In this document: positions 19,377-31,243 of the stretch, piece after piece | Layout: the number at the start of each line of letters is the position of its first letter | How positions within the stretch are numbered: position 1 is the stretch's first letter | DNA from: Selaginella moellendorffii | Taxonomy: Eukaryota > Streptophyta > Lycopodiopsida > Selaginellales > Selaginellaceae | Length of the DNA stretch: 64,000 nt | Assembly: GCF_000143415.4 (NCBI RefSeq) | Contig: NW_003314315.1 | Coordinates: 881,991 to 945,990, forward strand | Direction: 5' to 3' | Translations under genes and position numbers: made by a program | The notes under the pieces: generated by a model | Database searches by the model: none | Told to the model about the DNA's origin: nothing | Seen by the model: only the letters and a program-made list of their open reading frames with translations

Positions 19377-21047
19377 TCAACGTAAGTTATCGCACGGTCT
19401 GGATGATTTTCGCAGCTCCCAAGATCGTGAAAACTTGCTGTGGAACACCCAGCTAACACTCGAGAACAAGTGTACGTAAGCTCCAGCATCCTTGGAGCTG
19501 CGCAGCTCAAACAGCTTCTCGATCGCGAGCGATGCCAGATCCCTGTTCTTGTGAGCCTTGCAAGCAGCGGCCGCCAAGCACGTCCACTCCATCGCGTCTG
19601 GCTCGAAAGGCATGCTCTCGATCAGCTCCGCGGCATCGCCCAGGAACCCGGCTCGAGCGATGAGATCGACCAAGCAGCAGTAGTGGAACTTGGTAGCATC
19701 CAGACCGTGGTCGACTCGCATCGAACGAAACAGGGATCGGCCAGTGTAAGCGTCTCCACCATAGCTGCAAGCCACCAGGACACTGACGAAGCTCGTCTCA
19801 TCGGGAGAGCACTGCCAGCAGCACCTCATCCATCCAAAACTCTCGAGTGCTCGATCGGGATGCCCGTTCTGGGCGTAGGAAGCGAGCACAACGTTCCACG
19901 AGACCAAGTCGTGCTCTTCGGCCGTGTCAAACAGGCTCCTCACTCGCTGGAGATGCCCGTTCTTGGCATAAGCGACGAGCATAGAGTTCCAAGACACCAT
20001 GTTTCTCTCTGGCATCGTTTCAAAAACCTGTCTTGCTTCGTCAACGTAGCCGTCGAGAGCGTAAGCGCAGAGAATCGCTGTCCAGGAGACGAGATCCTTC
20101 CTCTCCATCCCATCAAAGAACTCTTTTGCGAGCTCCAACCTTCCGTGACGAACATACGCGGAGAGAAGAACGTTCCAGGAGAACAGATCCCACTCTGGAA
20201 ACCAATCCAACAAGATCCTTGCCTGCTCGAGATCTCCCTTGGAAGCATAGGCCGAGAGCAGCGACGTCCAGGAAACGATGTTAGTCTCTTCCATCTCATC
20301 GAAGACGGTTCTCGCGTCGTTGAGTCGGCCGTGCCGGACGTAGCCCGATAGCATCGTCGAGCACGAAACGATATCTCTCTCCGGAACACCGTGAAACAGC
20401 TTCTCTGCTTCTTCCAGATGATCGTTCTCGGTGTTTGCAGCGAGCATCGCCGACCAGGAAACTAAATCCCGCTCCGGCATCTGGATGAAGCAAGCTCTAG
20501 CTTCGTCGATGCAGTTCTTCTTCGCGTAAGTCACCACCATGCTCGTCCAGGAAATCAAGTTCCTCTCTGGCATTGAATCGAAGATGTTCTTGGCCTCGCC
20601 GACAAGTCCTCGCTGAGCATAAGCCGCGAGAAGGGCGTTCCAGGAAACCATGTTTCTCTCTTGCATGGAATCAAACACTTGCTTTGCTTCGTCCAGATGC
20701 CCGTTGCGAGAATAAGCTGTGAGCATTGCCGTCCAGGCATACAAGTCCCACTGTTCCATGGCGTCAAAGATCTGCTTCGCTTGTAGCAGCTGCCCCGTCT
20801 GGGCATAAGTCGACAGCATCACCACCCAAGAGCAAACGTCCTTGCAAGTGATCGTTTGGAAGAACTCCCAGGCTTCTTCAAGGCTGCCGAGCTTGGCATA
20901 TTTCTGGAGGAGCTTGTTCGAAAGGTGCGTGTCACTGCTTAGAAGGTGGCGTAATCGAGAGCGAACCTGGCGTGTCATCGAAAGGCTTGTGCACGAATCT
21001 ATCAACGCGACGGGATTGATCAACGCCAACTTGGCAGCGTTCATCAT
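19377..21047 (-). CDS. PPR protein with gapless 31-residue repeats, intronless
   Basis: Predicted organellar RNA-binding PPR protein of 556 residues in a single exon. About ten repeats of exactly 31 residues follow one another without gaps. They follow the pattern W..ML.AYA..G....A..+F..MPE.+.VS, for example WNALLAAYAQRGLVGEAKNI. These are S-type (SS) repeats of the PLS subclass. The C-terminal part has an E-domain-like beginning (HYCCLVDLIARAGFLGDAAE) but ends early, without a complete E+ or DYW domain. So it would need a partner to edit RNA, if it acts in editing at all. The start is 79 bp from the stop of the METTL21 gene upstream on the same strand. Confidence 0.87.
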   Translation of the reverse strand: MMNAAKLALINPVALIDSCTSLSMTRQVRSRLRHLLSSDTHLSNKLLQKYAKLGSLEEAWEFFQTITCKDVCSWVVMLSTYAQTGQLLQAKQIFDAMEQWDLYAWTAMLTAYSRNGHLDEAKQVFDSMQERNMVSWNALLAAYAQRGLVGEAKNIFDSMPERNLISWTSMVVTYAKKNCIDEARACFIQMPERDLVSWSAMLAANTENDHLEEAEKLFHGVPERDIVSCSTMLSGYVRHGRLNDARTVFDEMEETNIVSWTSLLSAYASKGDLEQARILLDWFPEWDLFSWNVLLSAYVRHGRLELAKEFFDGMERKDLVSWTAILCAYALDGYVDEARQVFETMPERNMVSWNSMLVAYAKNGHLQRVRSLFDTAEEHDLVSWNVVLASYAQNGHPDRALESFGWMRCCWQCSPDETSFVSVLVACSYGGDAYTGRSLFRSMRVDHGLDATKFHYCCLVDLIARAGFLGDAAELIESMPFEPDAMEWTCLAAAACKAHKNRDLASLAIEKLFELRSSKDAGAYVHLFSSVSWVFHSKFSRSWELRKSSRPCDNLR

Positions 21048-21126
21048 CTTCCTGAGAAATAAAAATCAAAATCGTCAGTAAACCATGAGAAGTTTGCTAG
21101 TAAAGAACTCGAACCTTTACGAGTCT

Positions 21127-21944
21127 CTAGCATTTCTTCTTGAGAATGTAAACATCAGCCTCCTCAAAAGCGTAGTCGGGATGGAGCTGGGAACGATCGA
21201 CTTTGTCGACGGCGAATCTCTCTGGACAAAGCCTCCAAAACAACTCGTGAGCCTCAGGTGATCTCACCTGGTATCCCAAAAGAATCAAACTGTCCGGCCC
21301 AGAGACATCGCCCATCGTTTGTAGCAAAGGCTCCACTCCATTCTCGATATATACCACATCCGCCGCGATCACCACGTCGAATGGAGGCTTCAAGCTCTCG
21401 ATTTGTTGCTTGTTTCCCCAGTTAAGCTGTGCCACCTTCTCAAGAAAAAAGACAAGAAAATATGTGTTAGAACGAAGCCACGAGCAAAGACAACGAAAAC
21501 AAAGAAAAGTAGAAATGAAAGATCACTAGAGAGAGCGAAGAACGAAGGAAATAAGTGTGTGATCCATCTAGAGAGGAAAAAATGCTATTGATCGATCGCT
21601 CATACCTTTACTTTCTTCTTGGAGGAGAGCGATGTCGCAAGGACATTCTTCTTCACATTCCTCTTGAGCGTGGAGAGAACCGGCGGCACATCCGTGAGCA
21701 GCACCTGGCCGAGGCCCAGCAACGCCAGCGCCAGGCCAGCGCCGCCACACCCAGCCCCGAGCTCAATCCCCCGCTTGCCCTGGATCCTCTCGCGAATCCC
21801 GCCCTGCCGCTCCGCCCATTTCGCCAGCACTAGCGAGCACGGCCACACCGTCGTCCCGACGTGCATCGATCCATTGTCCTGCTCCATGGCGATCTCCTCA
21901 TCGCCGATCGCGAGCTTCACCACTGGCCACGACGAATATTTCAT
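21127..21944 (-). CDS. METTL21-type protein-lysine methyltransferase
   Basis: SAM-dependent methyltransferase of the Methyltransf_16 family, 215 residues. Exon 1 is 21944-21606 and exon 2 is 21435-21127; the intron (170 bp) runs GTATGA to GAGAAG. Motif I is ELGAGCGGAGLALALLG; the acidic loop follows as TDVPPVL. Exon 2 has the family signature DVVIAADVVYIENGVEPLL with the DxxY motif, and ends in ILKKKC. Members methylate lysines of chaperones or translation factors (family knowledge); the substrate here is unknown. The intron is purine-rich on the plus strand, in the same style as the PPR-D minisatellite but without clear repeats. Confidence 0.86.
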
Positions 21945-22055
21945 CGCATTCTCACAATAGCCCTAATAGTGACGTGTCATTCCATCCAATGTGGCTGCCA
22001 CATATGCGCCACGTATGAAATAAGGATATACTAGAATATTCGTACGAAAAAGTAT

Positions 22056-23942
22056 TTAAACTTGTAAAGCATTGGAGAGCATCACATAAGAGGTTGCTTG
22101 GGAGGTGTCAAACTCGAGAACTTTAGTGGCTGCGCAGCCACCCAAAAGTGAATCGCGCTGGACAGTGGAAGCTCCAAGCATGGCACCCCATGCCTCGAGA
22201 TTTGGCTTGCAAGGCATAGAGTGGATCACATCCTTGGCATTTTGGAGCTCCCCGCATCGCCCAATGACGTCTACAATGCAGGCATAGTGTTCTTGAGATT
22301 GGATCACTCCAAAGTCGTGGTGCATCGAGGAGAAGAGCTGGATGCTTCGGGTGATCAGACCCAAGTGGTTGCAAACCGTGAGAAGGCTCAAAAATGCGAC
22401 ACTGTCTGGGATTGCGCCGCGCAAGTTGAGCTCGAGAAACACCTCTACAGCTTTTCTTGGGTGGCCATTCTGGGCATATGCTGCGAGCATTGCGTTCCAA
22501 GAGACAAGATCATGATCAAACATCGTGGCAAATGTTTTTTCTGCTTTTGCCAAGGCACCGGCTTGGACAAAAATTGTCAGCAATACGTTCCATGAAATGG
22601 TATCCCTTTCTGGCATTTCATAGAACATAGAGAGTGCTTCTTCAAAGTTTCCATTGCGTCCCAAACCGGCAACAATTATATTCCATGTCACCAAATCCCA
22701 CCTTGGCATTTGGTTAAAGAGTTTTTGAGATTCATTGATGTGCCCAGAATGGGCATATGCCGCAATCATGGAATTCCATGCACCAGTGTCTCTGAATGGC
22801 ATCTTTTCAAACATAATTCTTGCTTGCTCTAACAACATATTTCTTGCGTAAGCTTGTAACATTACAGTCCAAGTTACAAATGTTGGATCTTCTATTTGGT
22901 CGAAAATAATCTTTGCTGAATCAAGATCTCCTGCATCGGCATAAGCTTGAATCATGCTTGTACGTGCAACTACATCGGGTTCAGGCATCATGTCAAATAT
23001 CCCTTTTGCTTTTCTAATGTTTGAAACTGTGACGTAAGACGCTAACATAGCATTCCATGATACATTATTCTTCTCCGGCATATTCTTAAACATCTCTTCT
23101 GCAGCATCTAAATGCCCTGATTTGGTACTTGCGGTAAGAATTGCGGTCCAAGTTATCACGTTCCAAACTGGTGCACTCTCAAACAATTTTTTTGCTTCCG
23201 TAAGGTTTCCATTTTGCGCATAGCCGTCAATCATGGCTGTCCAGGTAACCACATCTCTGTATGGCATTGCATCAAAAATAAACTTTGCTTGTTCCAAATG
23301 CCCAGTTTCGGCATATGCAACGAGCATGGTGGTAAAGGTTAAGATATTCTTTTCTTGCATTTTATCAAACAAAAACTTTGCCTTGTTAAGATGGCCATTA
23401 AGTATATAAGCCTGTATCATCGCGGTACATGATACCACAGTCACCTCTGCCATCTGCTGAAAGAGATTATTTGCCTTTTCAAAATGCCCAGTTGAGGCAT
23501 ATGCTGTGATGATAATCGTCCAGGAGACATCGTTTTTGTTCTTCATTTTTTCAAATATTTCTTGAGCTTGGATCAAATTGCCATTGTCTGCATAGGCAGA
23601 AATCATCGAATTCCAAGCAATTGTGTTTTGAACTGGCATTTGGGTGAAAGTCTCTAGCGCTTGTTCAAAATAGCCATTGCGGGTATACACTTGGATCATG
23701 ATATTCCACGAGAAGAGATTGGGCTGAGGAATTCGATCGAATGCTGCTTTCGAGTCCTCGACACTTCCACATCTCCCATACATCTCCACCACCAGATTCG
23801 CCAAATACCTGTTGTGTCTATGCACACTCTCCAGGATTTGGGCATGAACTCTTCTACCCTCACTCAATTTTTTTGAAGTTCCACACTGCCGGAGGAGTAC
23901 AGCAAAATGATCCTGCTCCACTCTATGTGAAGATTCTGACAT
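22056..23942 (-). CDS. PPR protein with 13 gapless 31-residue repeats, intronless
   Basis: Predicted organellar PPR protein of 628 residues, single exon. After an N-terminal region with LLRQCGTSKKLSEGRRVHAQ there are about thirteen consecutive repeats of exactly 31 residues (for example WTAMIDGYAQNGNLTEAKKL). All are S-type with MP near the end. A partial E-like region follows (HYACIVDVIGRCGELQNAKD), then an early end with no DYW domain. Third codon positions are much richer in A and T in the repeat part than in the other PPR genes of the window. That suggests a different base-composition history. Confidence 0.88.
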   Translation of the reverse strand: MSESSHRVEQDHFAVLLRQCGTSKKLSEGRRVHAQILESVHRHNRYLANLVVEMYGRCGSVEDSKAAFDRIPQPNLFSWNIMIQVYTRNGYFEQALETFTQMPVQNTIAWNSMISAYADNGNLIQAQEIFEKMKNKNDVSWTIIITAYASTGHFEKANNLFQQMAEVTVVSCTAMIQAYILNGHLNKAKFLFDKMQEKNILTFTTMLVAYAETGHLEQAKFIFDAMPYRDVVTWTAMIDGYAQNGNLTEAKKLFESAPVWNVITWTAILTASTKSGHLDAAEEMFKNMPEKNNVSWNAMLASYVTVSNIRKAKGIFDMMPEPDVVARTSMIQAYADAGDLDSAKIIFDQIEDPTFVTWTVMLQAYARNMLLEQARIMFEKMPFRDTGAWNSMIAAYAHSGHINESQKLFNQMPRWDLVTWNIIVAGLGRNGNFEEALSMFYEMPERDTISWNVLLTIFVQAGALAKAEKTFATMFDHDLVSWNAMLAAYAQNGHPRKAVEVFLELNLRGAIPDSVAFLSLLTVCNHLGLITRSIQLFSSMHHDFGVIQSQEHYACIVDVIGRCGELQNAKDVIHSMPCKPNLEAWGAMLGASTVQRDSLLGGCAATKVLEFDTSQATSYVMLSNALQV

Positions 23943-24069
23943 ATTTATACGGGTTAAAAGCGGATTTCTATGACTTTTACATATGTTTAAAAGAGTCGAA
24001 TGGAAATAAATTTTAACACATGATCATCATATGATCATAGTGATGGCGCATAAAAATCTTCTCTCCAGA

Positions 24070-24557
24070 CTGTAAAGATCCAATCGTGAGGTATGATTAC
24101 ACGTAAGGCAACCTTAGAGCCTTGCAATTCGTCTCGATTGTACTTCATAACAGGCTCAGAAGGACTCGGGATACCACCCTACAAAAATAAGCATAAAAAA
24201 TGGTGCTCATAATGAACTACGTACCAGATACTGTAGAATCAGCGGCACGACTTTCTCTGGAATATTCTTGCCAACAATCGCAATAGTAAAGGCAGAAGGA
24301 TCTTTAAAACAAGAATCAAAGAAAGCGCACGCCCTCGGAGGATCAACTTGGCGAAGATCTTTTACAGTAATGCAAGGAAATGTCCGTATTTGGAAGACGA
24401 TGAGTAAACGCTTTGAAGTCATTGTTTGCAAGAGGATGCTTGTTCCTCTCCGCTGCAAATTTGGCACGAACTTCCTGAAATGGGATTTCACTAGGAGAAT
24501 CCGCACGCAAGCTATAGCTGAATGGAAAGAGGTCGTCCTAAAGGATTCGACGATCAC
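24070..24557 (-). pseudogene. M16 (insulinase-type) zinc protease PQQL-like fragment
   Basis: Two pieces match the C-terminal region of plant PQQL-like M16 proteases as I remember it. The first, inside an open frame at 24557-24207, reads KDLRQVDPPRACAFFDSCFK and continues DPSAFTIAIVGKNIPEKV, LILQYL. After a GTACGT...TTTGTAG intron, the second exon (from 24178) reads GGIPSPSEPVMKYNRDELQG. The catalytic N-terminal HxxEH part is absent, and downstream the match stops. It is therefore a fragment, probably dead. Confidence 0.6.
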
Positions 24558-24933
24558 AAAAGCCTCTCATGATGACACATTCAAGAAAAAGACGACCTTC
24601 CAAAAAGAGATGTTAGAAACCATTCTTCATGAGCTTACGTCCAATGGTACTCTTATCAAACCCACAGAAACTCAAGAAACGCCTCTGCGAGACAGTATCT
24701 CCTACGATCTCCTAGAAGGATAGGCAGCGCTCGGTTCTGATAGGGAAGAGCAGGAGAGTGTCCAAAGTCAAAAAATTTGCTATTCTGATGCATTATCTCT
24801 TTTAAAGGCTTATTCTCAAAATACTAGGATCATATCGTATCCAATATAATTAGTTGTAAATCTTTTCTTAAACCTTATATAACTTGTGGCATTGTTTTAA
24901 AAGAGAGCTTGATGTGAGGGTTTTGGTGGAAAA
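24558..24933. other. Intergenic, upstream of the subtilase
   Basis: AT-rich non-coding DNA, including a TATA-like stretch (CCTTATATAACTTG) near 24875 that could serve the subtilase start at 24934. Antisense frames over the M16 fragment continue into it but look meaningless. Confidence 0.4.
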
Positions 24934-27644
24934 ATGACGTCTCTCTTCATCTTATTTGTGTTCCTAGCTTTGTCAACGGTTATTGCTGTAAGAAATTTCC
25001 TTACATGTTCATTATCTTATACATTGATTTGTAGGTTGAGGATAGTCGCGTTTATATCGTACATTTGGGCCATAGTGATGGAACAAAACATCCAGATGCT
25101 ATTACCGACACACATAATTCATTGCTTGCCACAGTTCTAAACCAGTAAGAATTTGTTTATCTTTGTTAGTAAATTATTTCTTTTTCATTTTTTTACAGAC
25201 CAAGTTATGAAGCGAGAGATCATATTATTTACAGTTACAAACACACTATTGATGGATTTGCTGTCAGGTTTACCACCAAGCAAGCAAAACACATGTCTGG
25301 TAACAATATCACTTCTATTAAATCTTATATTTTTATTTTGTCTCTTTTAAATGCAGAGCTTCCTGATGTTGTGTCTATTCATGAAAATCACGTCCGTAAG
25401 CTTCACACTACTCGCTCTTGGGATTACATGGGGGTGAGTGGAAGTACAAATATGCCTCTATTTTCTAGCAGCAAACCTCTATGGGAACTAGGAGAATATG
25501 GAAAAAATGTGATAGTTGGGATATTAGACACAGGGGTTTGGCCAGAATCTCCAAGCTTTAACGACGATGGTATGGGCGAAATCCCCAGTAAGTGGCGAGG
25601 GATATGTCAAGAAGGAGATGCCTTCAACTCTTCACACTGCAACAGGCAAGTATCGTAGTAACAAAGTTTGCTGATAACAAATCTCTCAAATATATACAGG
25701 AAGTTGATTGGAGCACGCTACCATTTGAGAGGGTATTTGGAGGGGTTGTCAAAGAAAGAGAACAAGGTTCCAGGAATCTTATCTGCAAGAGATGACGACG
25801 GCCATGGGACACACACAGCTTCCACTCTCGCAGGCAGATTGGTCCAAAACGCCTCAGTTGTGGGGAGATTTGCCCAGGGAACTGCGGCAGGAGGAGTTCC
25901 AGGGGCGAGGCTTGCAGCATACAAAGCTTGCTGGGGGGGAGACGATGGGTATTGCCATGAGAGTGATTTGATTGCTGCGATGGATCAAGCAGTGCACGAT
26001 GGAGTGGACGTTATATCAATGTCTAATGGAGGTGAGGAATATGTTAATGACGTGGTAGCTCTTGCTGCTCTTTCCGCGGTCAAGAAAGGTGTCACCGTTG
26101 TGGCTTCTGCTGGAAACGAAGGCGTCAAAGGAATGGGCAATAGTGACCCATGGTTCATCACAGTTGGTGCTAGTAGTATGGATCGATGGGGATCAGCTCG
26201 ATTGTCTTTAGGCAATGGCATGACTTTCACGGTTTGTTTCTCTTTTGTGTCCATGGCTGCTTTGTTTGCTAACTCTTTCTGTGTCTAGGGTAAATCCAGA
26301 CTTTCCATTGGTACAGAGAGCTTTCTTCCACTTGTTCCGGGTTATGAAGCAAACGCACCAGAGTCTACCACACAAGACAGGTTTGAAAATTTCATTATCA
26401 AATTAATCCTGCAAAGTTTAATAAGTGTTTCTTGTTTCAGCTTGTACTGCATGGATTATTCTTTGGACCGTGAGAAGGTCCAGGGGAAAATTGTCCTGTG
26501 CATGCGAAAGCGTGGTAAAGATATCCTTGCTCAAAGCTCTGAGGTGAGGGATGCTGGTGGTGCCGGCATGATCTTGTATGAAGATGTTAAAAACGAGCAA
26601 GAGCTGATGGATGATTGGCATTACGTGCCCTCTATACACATCTCAGCAAAGGATGCTCTCGCAGTATTTTCGTATATGAATTCTTCAAGGTTTGATATGG
26701 CTACAATTTCAAAATGTGATTGCTAATTTTTATGTTTTTGTTTTCTAGCAATCCACGAGCATATATTTCTGGATCAGATACAAATTATGGTGCCAAAGAT
26801 GCTCCTGCCATGTCTAACTTTTCATCTAGAGGCCCTAGCAAGGTTTATCCAGATATTATCAAGGTAATCAGATATTACTTTTTCTCTAATAATAAAAAAA
26901 CTGGTGATTTGCAGCCGGACATCACAGCACCTGGTGTTGATATTTTAGCAGCATGGCCTCCAAATGTGGATCTGGATGAAGGCAGAGGACGTGGAAATTT
27001 CAACTTCCAGTCTGGAACTTCAATGTCATGCCCTCATGTTGCTGGTGTGGCTGCACTCTTAAAATCATACCACCAAGATTGGAGCCCTGCTGCAATTAAA
27101 TCTGCAATATTAACAACAGGTAAGGTGGTACTTTTAATCAATCACTAAGATAGATCCTTATCATTTGTATATCCCAGCTTATATTGGTAATGGGCTCGCG
27201 AATGGAACACCAAATGATTTTGGAAGCGGTCATATCAATCCAAACGCGGCAGCACATCCGGGTCTGATATACGATCTTGACTACAACAAAATCCCAGTGA
27301 AAGCTTTTGGCGCCAACAAGATCCTGAGCAACCTCAACTTTCCGTCGGTAGGAATCTCCCGGTTCCACACGAAATACACCGTGAAGAGGACTGTGACAAA
27401 TGTCGGAGACGATCGAGCAACGTACCGCGTGACCATCGATCCTCCTCCGGGGATTGCTGTCACGATTACTCCACAAGTTTTGGAGTTCACTCGCAAAGGG
27501 CAATCCCAATCGTTTCTAGTGAATCTGAGGCTCAAGACGAAGGTGGCGAAGAGCAAGCTCCATCGCGGATATATATTTGGCTCCTTTACGTGGAAGGATG
27601 AGAGGCACACAGTGAGAAGCCCAATTGCCGTGCGCTACGCATAG
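24934..27644 (+). CDS. Subtilisin-like serine protease (subtilase), ten exons
   Basis: Secreted plant S8 protease, about 737 residues. Exons: 24934-24987, 25035-25144, 25199-25299, 25357-25645, 25700-26231, 26289-26380, 26441-26689, 26749-26863, 26915-27119, 27178-27644. All phases close. Domain order: signal peptide (MTSLFILFVFLALSTVIA), I9 pro-domain (VYIVHLGHSDGTKHPDA), catalytic Asp (VGILDTGVWPES), catalytic His (DGHGTHTAST), oxyanion Asn (SAGNEG), PA-type insert (GKIVLCMRKRGKD), catalytic Ser (SGTSMSCPHVAGVAALLKS) and fibronectin III-like end (RTVTNVGDDRATYRV). The intron 25646-25699 starts with GC in the classic context AG/GCAAGT. The part between HPGLIYD and LNFPSVG is shorter than usual for the family. 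Confidence 0.88.
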
Positions 27645-27714
27645 TTTATCACAAACAAGATCACAGAAGCCTGGCTTCCAAAAAAATTTCTTTCCAAATT
27701 TCTGTGAGATTCTC

Positions 27715-28070
27715 CTACCTCGATCTTAAATCCTCCAAGTATGCGTGTAGCTTTGCCTGAAACTCCTTGCTCTTCTCAAAGTTCTTCTTCCGCTTGACGG
27801 CTTTCTGCCAGAAACAAATTGGAAACCATGGCAGGCCATTCGAGCGTCAAAAAATTAAAGACACAAACCTCTTCTTGCAAGCAGCGCACCAGCTCGAGCT
27901 TGAGATCGTTGCATTTCCCCCAAAACTTGGCCGCGGGGTGATCTTCGTGGCAGCGCAGGAACAATGTGATGATCTGAGGAAGAAAAACCCTATGGGCTGA
28001 TCGAATCGATTCGTGTATCGCTCACCTCGGTGCAGAGGGGATGCTTGTGAAGAACGAGTGGAGGATGCAT
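27715..28070 (-). CDS. CMC2: CMC2-like mitochondrial copper/COX assembly protein
   Basis: Small twin-CX9C protein of the mitochondrial intermembrane space that helps cytochrome c oxidase assembly; 79 residues in three exons: 28070-28026, 27973-27869, 27804-27715 (introns 52 and 64 bp). It begins MHPPLVLHKHPLCTE. The two CX9C motifs are CTEIITLFLRC and CNDLKLELVRC. The end, with KAVKRKKNFEKSKEFQAKL, matches plant CMC2. The first motif spans an exon junction. A degenerate neighbour copy lies just upstream on the same strand. Confidence 0.9.
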
Positions 28071-28210
28071 TTGCTCACGAGCCCTAATTCGCCCACACGA
28101 AATTAACGTGAGCCGTTGGATGTAAATACAGAATATCCTAGAATTTTCTCACGACACTTGGTTTTTTCTGGATGTTAGAGCGATTAGAGACATTTGATCA
28201 GTAAAAAAAA

Positions 28211-28451
28211 CTACCAGGTAAGAGAGTGTGGATATATGTGCTCCAATTTAGCACGAAGCTTTGGATTCTTGAAGAAGCAGACGAGGAAAAGGTTGATTTT
28301 TTCGTACTGAGGCTCACACTTTCGAGGCAAAGAACTGTGGTAGCGCAAGAGCACGGTGATAATCTGAGAGATCGGAGTAAGAAGCTGGTAAGATCAACTC
28401 AAAGTCGCTTACCTCGGCGCACTGCCGTTGATTGTATGGGACGGGAATCAT
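28211..28451 (-). pseudogene. Degenerate CMC2 paralogue between SnRK1 and CMC2
   Basis: Two exons (28451-28413 and 28363-28211) keep the CMC2 intron position and the start of exon 2 (IITVLLRYHSSLPRKC). Cysteines are lost: the first motif ends in Tyr instead of Cys (CAEIITVLLRY), and the second motif begins with Tyr. The lysine-rich third exon is missing; the frame ends at a TAG. The ATG is only 11 bp after the SnRK1 stop codon, so it has no room for its own promoter. It could be a diverged expressed peptide, but a relic is more likely. Confidence 0.65.
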
Positions 28452-28462
28452 CACATATCATT

Positions 28463-30553
<2,091 letters not shown>

Positions 30554-31243
30554 CGCCTCCTCGCTGTGGATCGCCCAAGAACTAGCTAATCGAACTAGCT
30601 AATCGATCGCACGCATTCTGCGAGGAGAGGGCTCTTCAGCTGAAATCCCGCCCCTGGCGCTTCCACACGAGCCCCAAACCCTAGAAGAAACAAGAATATG
30701 CCACACCCATATCCGACGGCCGTGATGCCGCCACGCCGCCCATGATACAAACGCGAATATCCGGAGCGTACACTGGAGCCATTAATCGGATTTGAGGCGG
30801 CTTTGAGATCCGTGGAAGAATTTTTTTGAAAATTTGAATCTCCTGTCATTGCCCTTTGTTGTGTGTGCCGGAGAGGAAAGGAATGGCGCTGGGGCGCGCC
30901 CTTAGGAGGGACGCCGTGAGGATCCAGGCGATGGAGGCGCCGTGAGGCTGGATGCGCCGCGCGAGGTGAGGAAAAGGCTTTTGGCCGGGGGAGCGCCAGG
31001 TTTTTGGCGCCGGGGCTCCAAAACCCTCGATCGCCCCTGTCCCATCCTAGGTTAAGATTCCCGCTCGCAGCATCGGTGGAGCTGGGGCGCCGGGGCTGGA
31101 TCTAGCAGAGGGGTTTTGGGATTTTCGAATAGCCGCCTTTTTCTTCGTGGGGAGATTCCAAGCTTTTTAGACGCATTAGGGGCCGGAGCTGGGGAATAGT
31201 GGGCGCAAAGAAACGATAGAGCCGACCATTTTAGAGGGCGACC
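30554..31243. promoter_or_regulatory. Divergent promoter region, SnRK1 / CXC protein
   Basis: 690 bp, fairly GC-rich towards the plus-strand gene, without any gene. A telo-box (AAACCCTAG, 30675-30683) lies about 120 bp upstream of the SnRK1 ATG. The interval probably contains both 5' leaders. No clear TATA box is seen. Confidence 0.45.

Noticed and set aside
24268-24723. Plus-strand 151-codon frame
   Set aside because: Antisense to the M16 protease fragment, which matches a known family on the minus strand.
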